Assembly (NCBI GenBank): GCA_023254355.1
Contig: JALRLR010000005.1
Coordinates: 1-35,149 of the forward strand
Length of the DNA: 35,149 nucleotides
Source: Candidatus Poseidonia sp.
Lineage (GTDB): Archaea; Thermoplasmatota; Poseidoniia; Poseidoniales; Poseidoniaceae
Direction: 5' to 3'
The number at the start of each line of letters is the position of its first letter. Positions within the stretch are counted from its first letter, which is position 1. Below the pieces are notes generated by a model that saw nothing but the letters and a program-made list of their open reading frames with translations, ran no database searches and had not been told where the DNA came from. Shown one piece after another: positions 17,837 to 31,155 of the stretch. A program made the translations under genes and the position numbers.

Positions 17837-18850
17837 ATGAGTTACCGCCTTTGGTTGCTGCTTGGTGTCTTGTTGGTTCCCCTTTTGGGCAGTGCTTCCT
17901 TCTCAGCATCACCGGTTCAAGCAGCGGTGGCTTGTGAGGGTGAAGTGGTGCCTGCCGCCTGGAACGAAACGGTGCAGCGGCACGCCTTGGTCCCGTTTTC
18001 GAATTGGGATTACGAGTACATGTACGAATCCCGTCCCATGGAGGACCCCGATGAAGGTAAACCCAGCGAGGACGGTGCATGGGACAACACCCTCCACCCA
18101 GAGGAGCCGTGGATGTACAACCCGTCCTGGCCCCTACCCGTTCTCGAGCCCATGCGGGAAGGGCATTACGTCTCGATGCAAGTGGGCAACGACAGCGTTG
18201 GCGCCCTTCGCTTCAACCTTTCAAGCGCCCATCGGACCACCTTCTGCGTGACGCTTGCATCGGTGGATGGCAACGCCACCACGCCCATTGAGGGTGATGT
18301 CTACCTCATGACCACTTCACAGTACAATCGATACGAAGAGGTCTATCGCATGGTTCACGGGGGGTGGTGGTTCTGGGATGCCAGTTTCAGCGATGATGGT
18401 GACAACGCGTTGAGCACCATTCCGCCCGAATGGCGCAGCTTTGACCCGACGGGGTGGCAATCCTACCGGGATGTCCATCAATACGAACAACGTTCAGAGG
18501 TCACGTTCTCGGTGACGCTTGATGGCCCGGAGGTCTACAGTTCCTTTTTCGGAAACGATGAGTGGCAAGACTTCTACCTCGTGATCGATGCTTGGGACAA
18601 CACGCATGACAACGATGCAATTTCACCAGGTTCGGTCGTGGTGGCCGATGTCACGGTGTTGGCGGCCCAACGAACGACGGTGTTCCCTGTTTGGACCGTA
18701 CCGCTGGTGCTGGTGGGCGGATTTGCCACGATGGTCATCGCTCCGTTTGTGCTAAACAAACGGTACATGGATGCAGGGCTTGGAAGTGCAAGTGATCAAT
18801 CGGTGGCAACGGAGGACGTTCCTTACCTTGAGCAAATACCCAAGTCCTGA
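17837..18850 (+). CDS. Secreted/membrane-anchored protein of unknown function
   Basis: MSYRLWLLLGVLLVPLLGSASFSASPVQA signal segment; C-terminal TM VWTVPLVLVGGFATMVIAPFVL; no family recognised. The ORF extension to 17450 overlaps the previous gene and is unlikely. Confidence 0.7.
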   Translation: MSYRLWLLLGVLLVPLLGSASFSASPVQAAVACEGEVVPAAWNETVQRHALVPFSNWDYEYMYESRPMEDPDEGKPSEDGAWDNTLHPEEPWMYNPSWPLPVLEPMREGHYVSMQVGNDSVGALRFNLSSAHRTTFCVTLASVDGNATTPIEGDVYLMTTSQYNRYEEVYRMVHGGWWFWDASFSDDGDNALSTIPPEWRSFDPTGWQSYRDVHQYEQRSEVTFSVTLDGPEVYSSFFGNDEWQDFYLVIDAWDNTHDNDAISPGSVVVADVTVLAAQRTTVFPVWTVPLVLVGGFATMVIAPFVLNKRYMDAGLGSASDQSVATEDVPYLEQIPKS

Positions 18851-18876
18851 CCTTGAGCGACTTGGCCCGGTCGCCA

Positions 18877-19674
18877 TCAGTATTCCAGAAGGGTCCAAGC
18901 GTTCTTGAGGTCCTTCACGTTCACGAGGCCCTTGTTGGACAACTTGTGTTCGGAGCGGAGCGTGGCATAGACCATGGATTGACCCAACACGGGAGCGTGC
19001 AATCGGGTCCAGTCGCCACCGTTGCCGAGCCCCATCATGGCAAAAGCATGTTTTGAGTTTCGCAATTCGTAGCTGGCCTCAACGATTTGGAGGGCATCTT
19101 GGTGGTCGTTGACGGTCCCGCAGAACTTGAAGATTTGACCTTCGGTAGCGTGCTCGTTGACCATGTTGACCAATTCTTCAGCGCTGGGGGTCGTGGTGGT
19201 GTTGTGGATGGACGAAATCACGCTGACGTTGTTGGAGGCGGCCTGTTCGATCAGCGCCTTTCGTGCCTTGTCAGCGATGGAGATCTCGAGGTCGATGCTG
19301 TTGACGCCCGAGGCGATGCCTTTCTCGAGGATGGTCATCCGATCGTCTTCAGAGCCGGGGAAGAATCCGCCCTCGGAGGTGGGGCGGACCGTGAAGATCA
19401 CGGGAAGGGGGATGCTCTCTTTCAGGGATTGGATGGCTTCGTCAACGTCCACCTCTCCAACCTCGCGGACGGGCCATTCGTTTTCAGGAGCCATGATGCG
19501 CTTGATCTCCCCGTCCTCGTCTTCAACTTCAACGGGTTCGGGTTTCTTGAGGTACAGTCGGTCAAACCGAACTTCAACAAATTCAGCGCCGGCGAGGTTG
19601 GCCCGAGCGGCTTCATCGGCCATGGCTTTGACGGTCGTTCCATCAAGCGACACGCAAATTTTCGGTCCAGTCAT
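18877..19674 (-). CDS. aroD: 3-dehydroquinate dehydratase, type I
   Basis: KICVSLDGTT, VEVRFDRL, VIFTVRPTSEGGFFPGSEDDRMTILEKGI, VSVISSIHNTTTTPS (catalytic His region), QIFKFCGTVND (Schiff-base Lys region), HAFAMMGLGNGG. Confidence 0.88.
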   Translation of the reverse strand: MTGPKICVSLDGTTVKAMADEAARANLAGAEFVEVRFDRLYLKKPEPVEVEDEDGEIKRIMAPENEWPVREVGEVDVDEAIQSLKESIPLPVIFTVRPTSEGGFFPGSEDDRMTILEKGIASGVNSIDLEISIADKARKALIEQAASNNVSVISSIHNTTTTPSAEELVNMVNEHATEGQIFKFCGTVNDHQDALQIVEASYELRNSKHAFAMMGLGNGGDWTRLHAPVLGQSMVYATLRSEHKLSNKGLVNVKDLKNAWTLLEY

Positions 19675-19833
19675 GCCCCGCCCACCTGCCCACTCCTCTT
19701 AACGCTCACGCTTCGCGTCTTCGGCAACGTGTTTGAGAAGGTCTTTCTCACGATGTTCCTGATGAGGTCGAAATCCAAGGCGTTCGTCAAGCCTGAAGTG
19801 CGGCGCAATCTCTCGTTTACGAGGTGGATTTGG

Positions 19834-19849
19834 GGGTATGTTTATACCC
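19834..19849. promoter_or_regulatory. Inverted repeat GGGTAT-GTTT-ATACCC overlapping a TATA-like element upstream of gyrB
   Basis: Perfect 6-bp arms with a 4-nt spacer in the divergent aroD/gyrB intergenic region; contains TTTATA. Confidence 0.4.
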
Positions 19850-19889
19850 TGTCGTGAGGTCTATTTTTTGTAGGAGGGGCGGTGGCTAA

Positions 19890-24597
<4,708 letters not shown>

Positions 24598-24709
24598 ATG
24601 TCGTTCTTGGCTGCTTTCATCGGCGCTTCAGGTCGCCGAAGCGACGCATTCAAACGGGAAGGGATGTTCTCAACGCCTGCGGGGGCAACTCGCTGCCGCG
24701 GTGAGATTG

Positions 24710-25966
24710 ATGGATGAGCGTTCGCTGATTTACGATTGGAACACGGTAGACTACGACATCAAGCGGGATGCATCCAATCATCCTCACGGTGTATGGTTCG
24801 ATGATGAAACCCTTCGAGATGGATTGCAAAGCCCAAGTGCTCGAAACCCGACCATTGAACAGAAGATTGAGTTGCTCGGCTACATGGAACGCCTTGGCTT
24901 GCAAAAAGTCGACCTTGGTTTGCCTGGAGCAGGGCCGTTCCACCGCGAACACATCGATGCCATGCTCACCCACATCAAGGAGAACGATTTCTCAATCCGT
25001 CCCGGCGCCGCCGTGCGAACGCTCATGGGGGACATTGAGCCCCTGGTTGAGATGCAGGCAAAGCACGAAATGGAAATTCAAGCCTCGGCGTTTTTGGGCA
25101 CCAGTCCCATTCGCCAATACACCGAAGGCTGGACGATGGAGAAGTTGGTCACCACCATGGAGGCGGCCGTTTCCTACGCTGTCGAGAACGACGTCCCCGT
25201 GATGTTTGTCACCGAGGACACGACCCGCTCCAACCCCGACGACGTGAAGATGATCTATCAGCGGGCCATGGAACTCGGTGTTCGTCGCCTCTGCGTTTGC
25301 GACACCTGCGGCCACGTGACGCCCAACGGCGTGAAGAAGTTGCTCAATTTCATCGATGAGGAAGTCATCAAGGACGCTGGTTACCAGCGTCGAGACATCG
25401 AAGTCAATTGGCACGGTCATCAGGACCGTGGCCTGGGCGTGGCCAACAACATCGCTGCCGTAGAAGCCGGAGCCGACGTGATTCACGGTACCGCACTCGG
25501 CGTCGGCGAGCGCGCCGGAAACGCCCCTCTCGACCAAACCCTCGTGAACCTGAAGCTCATGGGCGTGATTGACAACGACCTCACCTTGCTCGACACCTAC
25601 ATGCAAAAAGCCAACCAGTACATTGAGGTCCCGTTGCCACGCAACTACCCGGTGTTTGGCGAAGATGCCTTTGAAACGGGGACGGGCGTGCACGCCTCGG
25701 CCGTCATCAAGGCCATGAGGAAGGGTGATGACTGGCTCGCCGACCGCGTGTATTCTGGCGTGCCAGCCGGCGATTTCGGATTGAAGCAGGTGATTCGCAT
25801 CGGCCACATGTCCGGTCGTTCCAACATCGTTTGGTGGCTCGAACAGAACGGCATTGAGGCGACCGATGACCTCGTTGCCCACCTTTTTGAGGTGGCGAAG
25901 GGCCAAAAGCGCAACATGTTGGACAGCGAGATTCACGCAGCCGTGGCGGCGTTCACGTCGGCCTGA
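24710..25966 (+). CDS. 2-isopropylmalate synthase / homocitrate synthase-like enzyme (HMGL/DRE-TIM family)
   Basis: FDDETLRDGLQSPSARNPTIEQKIELLGYMERLGLQKVDLGLPGAG; DTCGHVTPNGVKKL; NWHGHQDRGLGVANNIAAVEAGADVIHGTALGVGERAGNAPLDQ; no C-terminal LeuA regulatory domain apparent. In-frame GTG 24701 is an alternative start. Confidence 0.85.
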   Translation: MDERSLIYDWNTVDYDIKRDASNHPHGVWFDDETLRDGLQSPSARNPTIEQKIELLGYMERLGLQKVDLGLPGAGPFHREHIDAMLTHIKENDFSIRPGAAVRTLMGDIEPLVEMQAKHEMEIQASAFLGTSPIRQYTEGWTMEKLVTTMEAAVSYAVENDVPVMFVTEDTTRSNPDDVKMIYQRAMELGVRRLCVCDTCGHVTPNGVKKLLNFIDEEVIKDAGYQRRDIEVNWHGHQDRGLGVANNIAAVEAGADVIHGTALGVGERAGNAPLDQTLVNLKLMGVIDNDLTLLDTYMQKANQYIEVPLPRNYPVFGEDAFETGTGVHASAVIKAMRKGDDWLADRVYSGVPAGDFGLKQVIRIGHMSGRSNIVWWLEQNGIEATDDLVAHLFEVAKGQKRNMLDSEIHAAVAAFTSA

Positions 25967-27280
25967 TCAAGCGGCCTCTTCTTCCTCGAATTCCTTCTCG
26001 TTGGTGATTTTCGAGTCAACCCATTCCGAATCAACGTCTTCACCACTCCAAGCCCCATGGAGGGAAATTTCGTTAATTTCGTGTTCTTCTCGCCAAACTC
26101 GTTCCTCCAAGCTGCCGTTGACGATGAAGTGACCGTTGGCGTCAATTTGTTCCTCAAGCAAGGCAAAGTGTTTCGAAATCGGGAGGAAGTGACCAACGGG
26201 CATGCCAGCGGCGGTGAACGGGTTGGTGGCCGCTCCGATGATCAATCCGTCTTCAGGAGCCACGATGTCCACGGTCATGCCGGGGGTCGCCGGGTCGGAA
26301 ATGGTCGCCACGACTTCGCCTTCCCGCATGACGCTGCCTGCAGAAACAAACATGTCGAGCAGACCGCCTTCGGCGGCCCGTAGCCACGTTGAGCCGCTGG
26401 CCATGATGCGAAATTTAGGGCGTTGTGGGTTTCCAGGAATCATGCGCATGGAACGCAACGAGTTGAGGATGCCGTGGACGGCGACCTTCACGGATTGGTC
26501 GCCAAGGAAATCGGCCCCGCCGCCTTCGTAGGTGATGACGGGGATGTCGGCAGCGTTCGCCGTTCGCCGAAGCGTGCCTTTTGGAGGGATGGAATCAAGC
26601 AGGATTTCAATCCCGAACGACTTGGCGAGTAGGTAGGAACTTGTATGGGAGAGGTCGACTCGAACTTGGGGCATGTTGGTTCGACCTTTGGCAGCACTGT
26701 GAAGGTCGATGATGGCGTCGCTATCGGCGACCAAATAATTCCAAATCTGGTCTGCAACCCGCTTGGTTGTTGACCCTCCGGGGTCTCCGGGGAATTGCCG
26801 ATTGAGATCCCTGCCGTCGGGGAAATACCTTGACTTCATTCGGTAGCCTGGAAGGTTGACCACCGGGACAATTCGAAGGGTTCCCGCCAAGGTGGCGGGA
26901 TCAAGCGGCTTCCCGCTGTCGGTAAACGCATTGCTCAGAAGATGCGTGCACGCCGAGGGACCGGTCAATTCGTCGCCGTGAATGCCCCCAAGAACGGTGA
27001 TGCACGGTCCGGGCCTCCCTCCATGAATGACCGTCACGGGAACGGGCCATCGATCACCCAGATTCACGTCCAACAGCGGCAGATGGATGGTACGCATGGT
27101 CCCGGGTTTGATGCGCTTGCGATGGAACCGAATGTCGGACCATTCGGACGTGCGGTCCCATTCCGGGCGGTCTTCCGGTTGATGGGCCTTCATGGCCTCC
27201 TCAATCGCTATACGTCGTCGTTTTGGCAGTTCATGGGCGACGCGAACTTTGCGAACGGACTTCTTCCGTTGCTCGCCCAT
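25967..27280 (-). CDS. Succinylglutamate desuccinylase/aspartoacylase family protein (M14-like)
   Basis: GPCITVLGGIHGDELTGPSACTHLL, VNLPGYRMKSRYFPDGRDLNRQFPGD, DAIIDLHSAAKGRTNMPQVRVDL, VITYEGGG. Confidence 0.88.
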   Translation of the reverse strand: MGEQRKKSVRKVRVAHELPKRRRIAIEEAMKAHQPEDRPEWDRTSEWSDIRFHRKRIKPGTMRTIHLPLLDVNLGDRWPVPVTVIHGGRPGPCITVLGGIHGDELTGPSACTHLLSNAFTDSGKPLDPATLAGTLRIVPVVNLPGYRMKSRYFPDGRDLNRQFPGDPGGSTTKRVADQIWNYLVADSDAIIDLHSAAKGRTNMPQVRVDLSHTSSYLLAKSFGIEILLDSIPPKGTLRRTANAADIPVITYEGGGADFLGDQSVKVAVHGILNSLRSMRMIPGNPQRPKFRIMASGSTWLRAAEGGLLDMFVSAGSVMREGEVVATISDPATPGMTVDIVAPEDGLIIGAATNPFTAAGMPVGHFLPISKHFALLEEQIDANGHFIVNGSLEERVWREEHEINEISLHGAWSGEDVDSEWVDSKITNEKEFEEEEAA

Positions 27281-27338
27281 GGTTTCTGCAGGCTTCGCCC
27301 TGTCATCAACACTCCGCTGTTCTCAGGTGGTAAGAACC

Positions 27339-27833
27339 ATGAAGCGTCGCTTGCCTTGCAGGGCCATGACGGAACCGGGCGTGCAACGTGTCTACGCACC
27401 CAATTCGATTTGCTTTGGTTGTGGTCCTGCCAACGAACACGGTTTGCGCATTGATTCGCATCGCACCGAGGAAGGCTTGGTGATGGAGTTTCAACCCGAG
27501 CCTCACCATCAAGCCTTCCCCGGAATGGTGAACGGCGGTATCATTGGAACGTTGCTTGATTGTCACGGCAATTGGGCTGCGGCCGTGGCGCTGATGGACG
27601 CCCATGGGCTGGATGAACCCCCGTGTACGGTCACCGCCAGTTACGAGATTAAACTCCGTCGACCGACGCCGGCCGACGAACGTTTAACGGTCAAAGCGAC
27701 CGTGAGCGAACTTCTCGACGACCGTGCAACCGTTTCGTTGGTCCTTGAGGCTGCGGGAAAGGTTTGTGCGACGGGAAGCGGTCTTTTTGTCGCTGTTAAG
27801 GAAGGTCACCCTGCCTTCCATCGCTGGTCGTGA
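27339..27833 (+). CDS. Hotdog-fold (PaaI-type) thioesterase
   Basis: CFGCGPANEHGLRIDSH...QAFPGMVNGGIIGTLLDCHGNWAA...VTASYEIKLRRPTPADERLTVKATV. Confidence 0.82.
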   Translation: MKRRLPCRAMTEPGVQRVYAPNSICFGCGPANEHGLRIDSHRTEEGLVMEFQPEPHHQAFPGMVNGGIIGTLLDCHGNWAAAVALMDAHGLDEPPCTVTASYEIKLRRPTPADERLTVKATVSELLDDRATVSLVLEAAGKVCATGSGLFVAVKEGHPAFHRWS

Positions 27834-27842
27834 GGTCTCGGT

Positions 27843-28372
27843 ATGGTTCGGCCCACGCCCGTTCAAACGGCGGGGCTTGACCGCCTTCGTGAGCGGGTGT
27901 TGCTCACGATGCAGGGCATGGCCTCGTTGGGTGACGTTGACTGTTCATCCTTGCGATTAATCCCTTTGGGCTTGTTGCGAAAAAGCGCCACTCAGCGGCA
28001 CGGCGTCACCCGATGGATTCGTCATCCTTCGGGGGAACTGAGCGTGGAAACGGTCGACCTCCACCCTCGCCTGTTGGAGGATGAATGGAGCGATTATGCC
28101 GCTTTGTTCTCTTTCATGAGTATCTCCATGCGCTGGGTTGGCGGGCACACGACCGGACCTTTCGGACCTTGGAAGCGACTTGGCCGGACACCCAGGCCTC
28201 CCTTCGGGGGCCGGACTTTACACGCCGCATGCGGGAAGGGAAAGCCACGTGGTATTGGCGATGCCCTTCGTGCGAACACGACTACCCCCGCCAGCGAAAA
28301 GCAGGAGGTCGCTACCTTTGCCGAACCTGTCGCCATGTGCTGCAGGACGTACCAGCCGAGGACGCCCAATGA
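27843..28372 (+). pseudogene. SprT-like zinc metallopeptidase interrupted by an apparent -1 frameshift (or sequence error)
   Basis: N-terminal part in the frame of 27843 (LRLIPLGLLRKSATQRHGVTRWIRHPSGELSVETVDLHPRLLEDEW); catalytic part in the frame of 28085 (RFVLFHEYLHALGWRAHDRTFRTLEATWP ... CPSCEHDYPRQRKAGGRYLCRTCRHVL). Confidence 0.7.
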
Positions 28373-28386
28373 AATAGGAGAGGGCC

Positions 28387-30450
28387 GTGGTGAGCATGTT
28401 CAGCATGCAACGCTCGTTCGTCCGTTGGTGGTGCCTCACAGCGACGTTGCTGTTGAGCATCGTCTCGCCGTTGGGTGCCTCGTTGGCAACGGCCGGATTG
28501 ACCTCCGGTGATGGAGGAGGCGAGTTGTTTCTCTCTTGTCGTGAAGACAACGATTGCGTCCTGACGCCGACTCCGGTGGGTGAAGAGACCGTCTCTGGAC
28601 AGACCACCGCCACCGCCTTTCAACCTGAAACCCTGACCTTTGAGTTCCAGGCCGATCCCCCTCAACAACATGTTGCGTTGTTGCCCGATACGCTTCGCGA
28701 ACTCGAAATTGATTTTCGTCATCAAACCGAAGCCGGCAGTTGGTTCAGGCCTGCGTTGGAGGTCCGATTGGTCCTTGGTGAGAACGTGAACGAATGGGCG
28801 TTTGAGGCTCAGAACCTTCCTGATTTTTCCAGTTCAACGTACGTCCTTGAGAACGAAGCGTTGGACCTTGACCGTGGGCGTGTCCTGTGGGCCAATGAAC
28901 CCATTCGACTGTTCATCACCGTGACGCTTGACCGACCCGGTTCATGGGCCTTGAACATGCGTGGTGCTTCGGCACTGCAACTCGATGTTGAGTGGTCGTT
29001 GGACCCTGAAAGCGTGAACAGCGACGAGCCCACTTCCACGACCCAACCAAAGGACACGGCGTTTGAGGACCTGCATCGAGGGGCGTTGGTTGGGGCCGAC
29101 CATGACTGTTGGGCCTTCGAGGTGGAGACGCATGAAGTTTTGCGGTTGCTCGTTGAGTGGGAGCAGGTGCCCATCGAGGTTGAGCAACCGCACGGTGTCC
29201 CGGATTTGATCACGGCCGCCGGCCGTCGTGCGCCGGTGCCGGAGGTGCTGGTCGACGACGATGGGGATTCGGTGAAGATGACGTATCGCTGGCGAGCGCT
29301 TTCAACCGGTGACTACACGATGTGTTTGCACGGTTCACCCGAGAAAATCCAACCCTATGTATGGTCGGGCGTTTTTGGTTACGAGAGTTTTGGTCCCACC
29401 GACCCAACCGGCTTTGACACCACGAGTTACTATCCGCAAGGCGCTGCCATCCTTGGCAACCTCGATGACCCTTACACCCTTCACGGTCAAGGCGTAGCCT
29501 TGTTGTTGCTTTCGTTTGCGTTGCTCGGTGTGTTTGGGCTCATGGCGATGAGGCAAACGACCTCCTACGGTTTACGGTTTGGTATGTTTGTCCCAGGGGT
29601 CGTGTTGTTGTTGCTCGGAGGGGTTTTGCATCCCCTCTGGGCGATGGCCGATGAGGTCCAGCAGGAAGATGAAATCACCCTTGATGAGCTCATTGAGATG
29701 CGATTGCAGCAGTTGTGGGATGTCTCGGCGGATGGCGTGCCCGAACAAACCCTGTCCACCCACACGGGAGCGACGTGGGGCATGTTGGACGGTGAATCGT
29801 TGAAATTGAAGTTGACCGTTGAGCAAGCCGTCCCCCTTTCCGACGGTCGATGGCAACTGATCGTTCCTGAACTCGAAGCTCTGCGTCTTGATTCCGTCAT
29901 TTTTGGTCAAGTGGCGAAAGGTCAGACGCAAGGCAGTCAAGACGGCATGTTGGAGAGTCAAACCGTTCGATTTGTCCTCCTTGCCGGCCGTTCGCTCCTG
30001 CTCGACTTGCTGATGCTCGAAGCCTTGCTGGTGGTGGAAGAATTGCCGGAATCGTCGGTGTTCCACATCGAGACGACCATGGTTCAAACCCAAGCATCAG
30101 GTTCCATCGCAGCACCTGCATGGGGTACACGACCGTCTGCCATTCCTGCGAGCGAATGGGTGCGGCTTCAAGCCTCCTTGTTTCCCGAGCGGATCTCCAT
30201 CAGCCTTTGCGATTGCGATTTGGACCTGTTGGACGTGACCTTTTTGCCATCAAACGGTTTTGATGAGGCCGATGTCCCCCAAGGTGATTGGGGGTTGCGA
30301 AACGCCGTTGGTTTGTTGCCCTACGGTTCGGTGATGATGTGGAGTGGACTCTTGCTGGGTGTGGTCGCCACCTCGCTGGAGGTTCAACGAAATGTCCGAG
30401 CCCAACAACTGGCGGCGAGGTACATTCCTCGCACCGAGCGATGGAAGTGA
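28387..30450 (+). CDS. Large secreted/membrane protein of unknown function
   Basis: Signal segment WWCLTATLLLSIVSPLGASLATA; central TMs VALLLLSFALLGVFGLMAM and MFVPGVVLLLLGGVLHPLWAMA; C-terminal TM YGSVMMWSGLLLGVVATSL; starts GTG 28387 or ATG 28396. Confidence 0.75.
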   Translation: MVSMFSMQRSFVRWWCLTATLLLSIVSPLGASLATAGLTSGDGGGELFLSCREDNDCVLTPTPVGEETVSGQTTATAFQPETLTFEFQADPPQQHVALLPDTLRELEIDFRHQTEAGSWFRPALEVRLVLGENVNEWAFEAQNLPDFSSSTYVLENEALDLDRGRVLWANEPIRLFITVTLDRPGSWALNMRGASALQLDVEWSLDPESVNSDEPTSTTQPKDTAFEDLHRGALVGADHDCWAFEVETHEVLRLLVEWEQVPIEVEQPHGVPDLITAAGRRAPVPEVLVDDDGDSVKMTYRWRALSTGDYTMCLHGSPEKIQPYVWSGVFGYESFGPTDPTGFDTTSYYPQGAAILGNLDDPYTLHGQGVALLLLSFALLGVFGLMAMRQTTSYGLRFGMFVPGVVLLLLGGVLHPLWAMADEVQQEDEITLDELIEMRLQQLWDVSADGVPEQTLSTHTGATWGMLDGESLKLKLTVEQAVPLSDGRWQLIVPELEALRLDSVIFGQVAKGQTQGSQDGMLESQTVRFVLLAGRSLLLDLLMLEALLVVEELPESSVFHIETTMVQTQASGSIAAPAWGTRPSAIPASEWVRLQASLFPERISISLCDCDLDLLDVTFLPSNGFDEADVPQGDWGLRNAVGLLPYGSVMMWSGLLLGVVATSLEVQRNVRAQQLAARYIPRTERWK

Positions 30451-30452
30451 AT

Positions 30453-31067
30453 TCACGATTCACCTTGTTTCTTCAACTCAGAGGACACGGCCGCTGAGAC
30501 TTGCTCATCGGTCATGTTGGCCGCTTTGGCGGCTTCATCAATCGATTTCGCCTCTTCGTCCGTGATTTGGCCGTCAGAGGCAGCGGATTTGATGGCCGCT
30601 TCAACGTTCATCTTGGCGGCTTCGCTGTCAGTGATCCCCAGCGCTTGTTGGAAGGATTTGAGTTCCTTCAGTTCCTCTTCGGTGATGACCCCGTCCTCCC
30701 AGGCGGACTGGTAGGCGTGGAGCAAGAAGTCGCTGTAGGCCTCTTGGTTCAAGAGAACATCCCGAATCAGTCCGGTGTCAACCCCGCCACCCTCGGTCAT
30801 GTCTAGCAAAGCGATCGAGCGGCGAATTTCTTTGACGGCCATGTCCTTCAGCCCGTGTCCAGCCCAAACGGCACCGGCGGCAACGACGGCCGCAGAAAAC
30901 CAACGCATGACGTTGGCATCAACCAATTCGCCGGGCTCGACCAGATGAAACACGCCAAGGACCACCATGGCTGCTCCGCACATGACTTCGACCCAGTCGT
31001 TCAAATCGGGTTCATCGTCAAAGACGGAAAGGCGTTCTTCCACCATGGACTCCATGTCGTCGCTCAT
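30453..31067 (-). CDS. Membrane protein with TerB-like acidic helical repeats
   Basis: TMs VMCGAAMVVLGVFHLV and WFSAAVVAAGAVWAGHGL; repeated helix-loop units WEDGVITEEELKELKSFQQALG and ASDGQITDEEAKSIDEAAKAANM. Confidence 0.6.
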   Translation of the reverse strand: MSDDMESMVEERLSVFDDEPDLNDWVEVMCGAAMVVLGVFHLVEPGELVDANVMRWFSAAVVAAGAVWAGHGLKDMAVKEIRRSIALLDMTEGGGVDTGLIRDVLLNQEAYSDFLLHAYQSAWEDGVITEEELKELKSFQQALGITDSEAAKMNVEAAIKSAASDGQITDEEAKSIDEAAKAANMTDEQVSAAVSSELKKQGES

Positions 31068-31155
31068 GCATCAACCATCCCACGATGGGACTTAGGGATG
31101 TCGGCTTGGAAATATCTCCGTTGTCCTTTTGAACCGCTGCCCGAGATGGGGGTTT

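Noticed and set aside
19087-19857. 256-aa plus-strand ORF opposite aroD
   Set aside because: The aroD reading has clear active-site motifs; this is an antisense mirror.
24992-25936. 314-aa ORF antisense to the IPMS-like gene
   Set aside because: Covered by a convincing enzyme on the plus strand; His/Val-rich low-information protein.
28110-28511. C-terminal continuation of the 27843-28511 ORF past the frameshift region
   Set aside because: The downstream coding signal (HEYLH, C4 zinc finger) is in another frame, and the tail overlaps the next gene.
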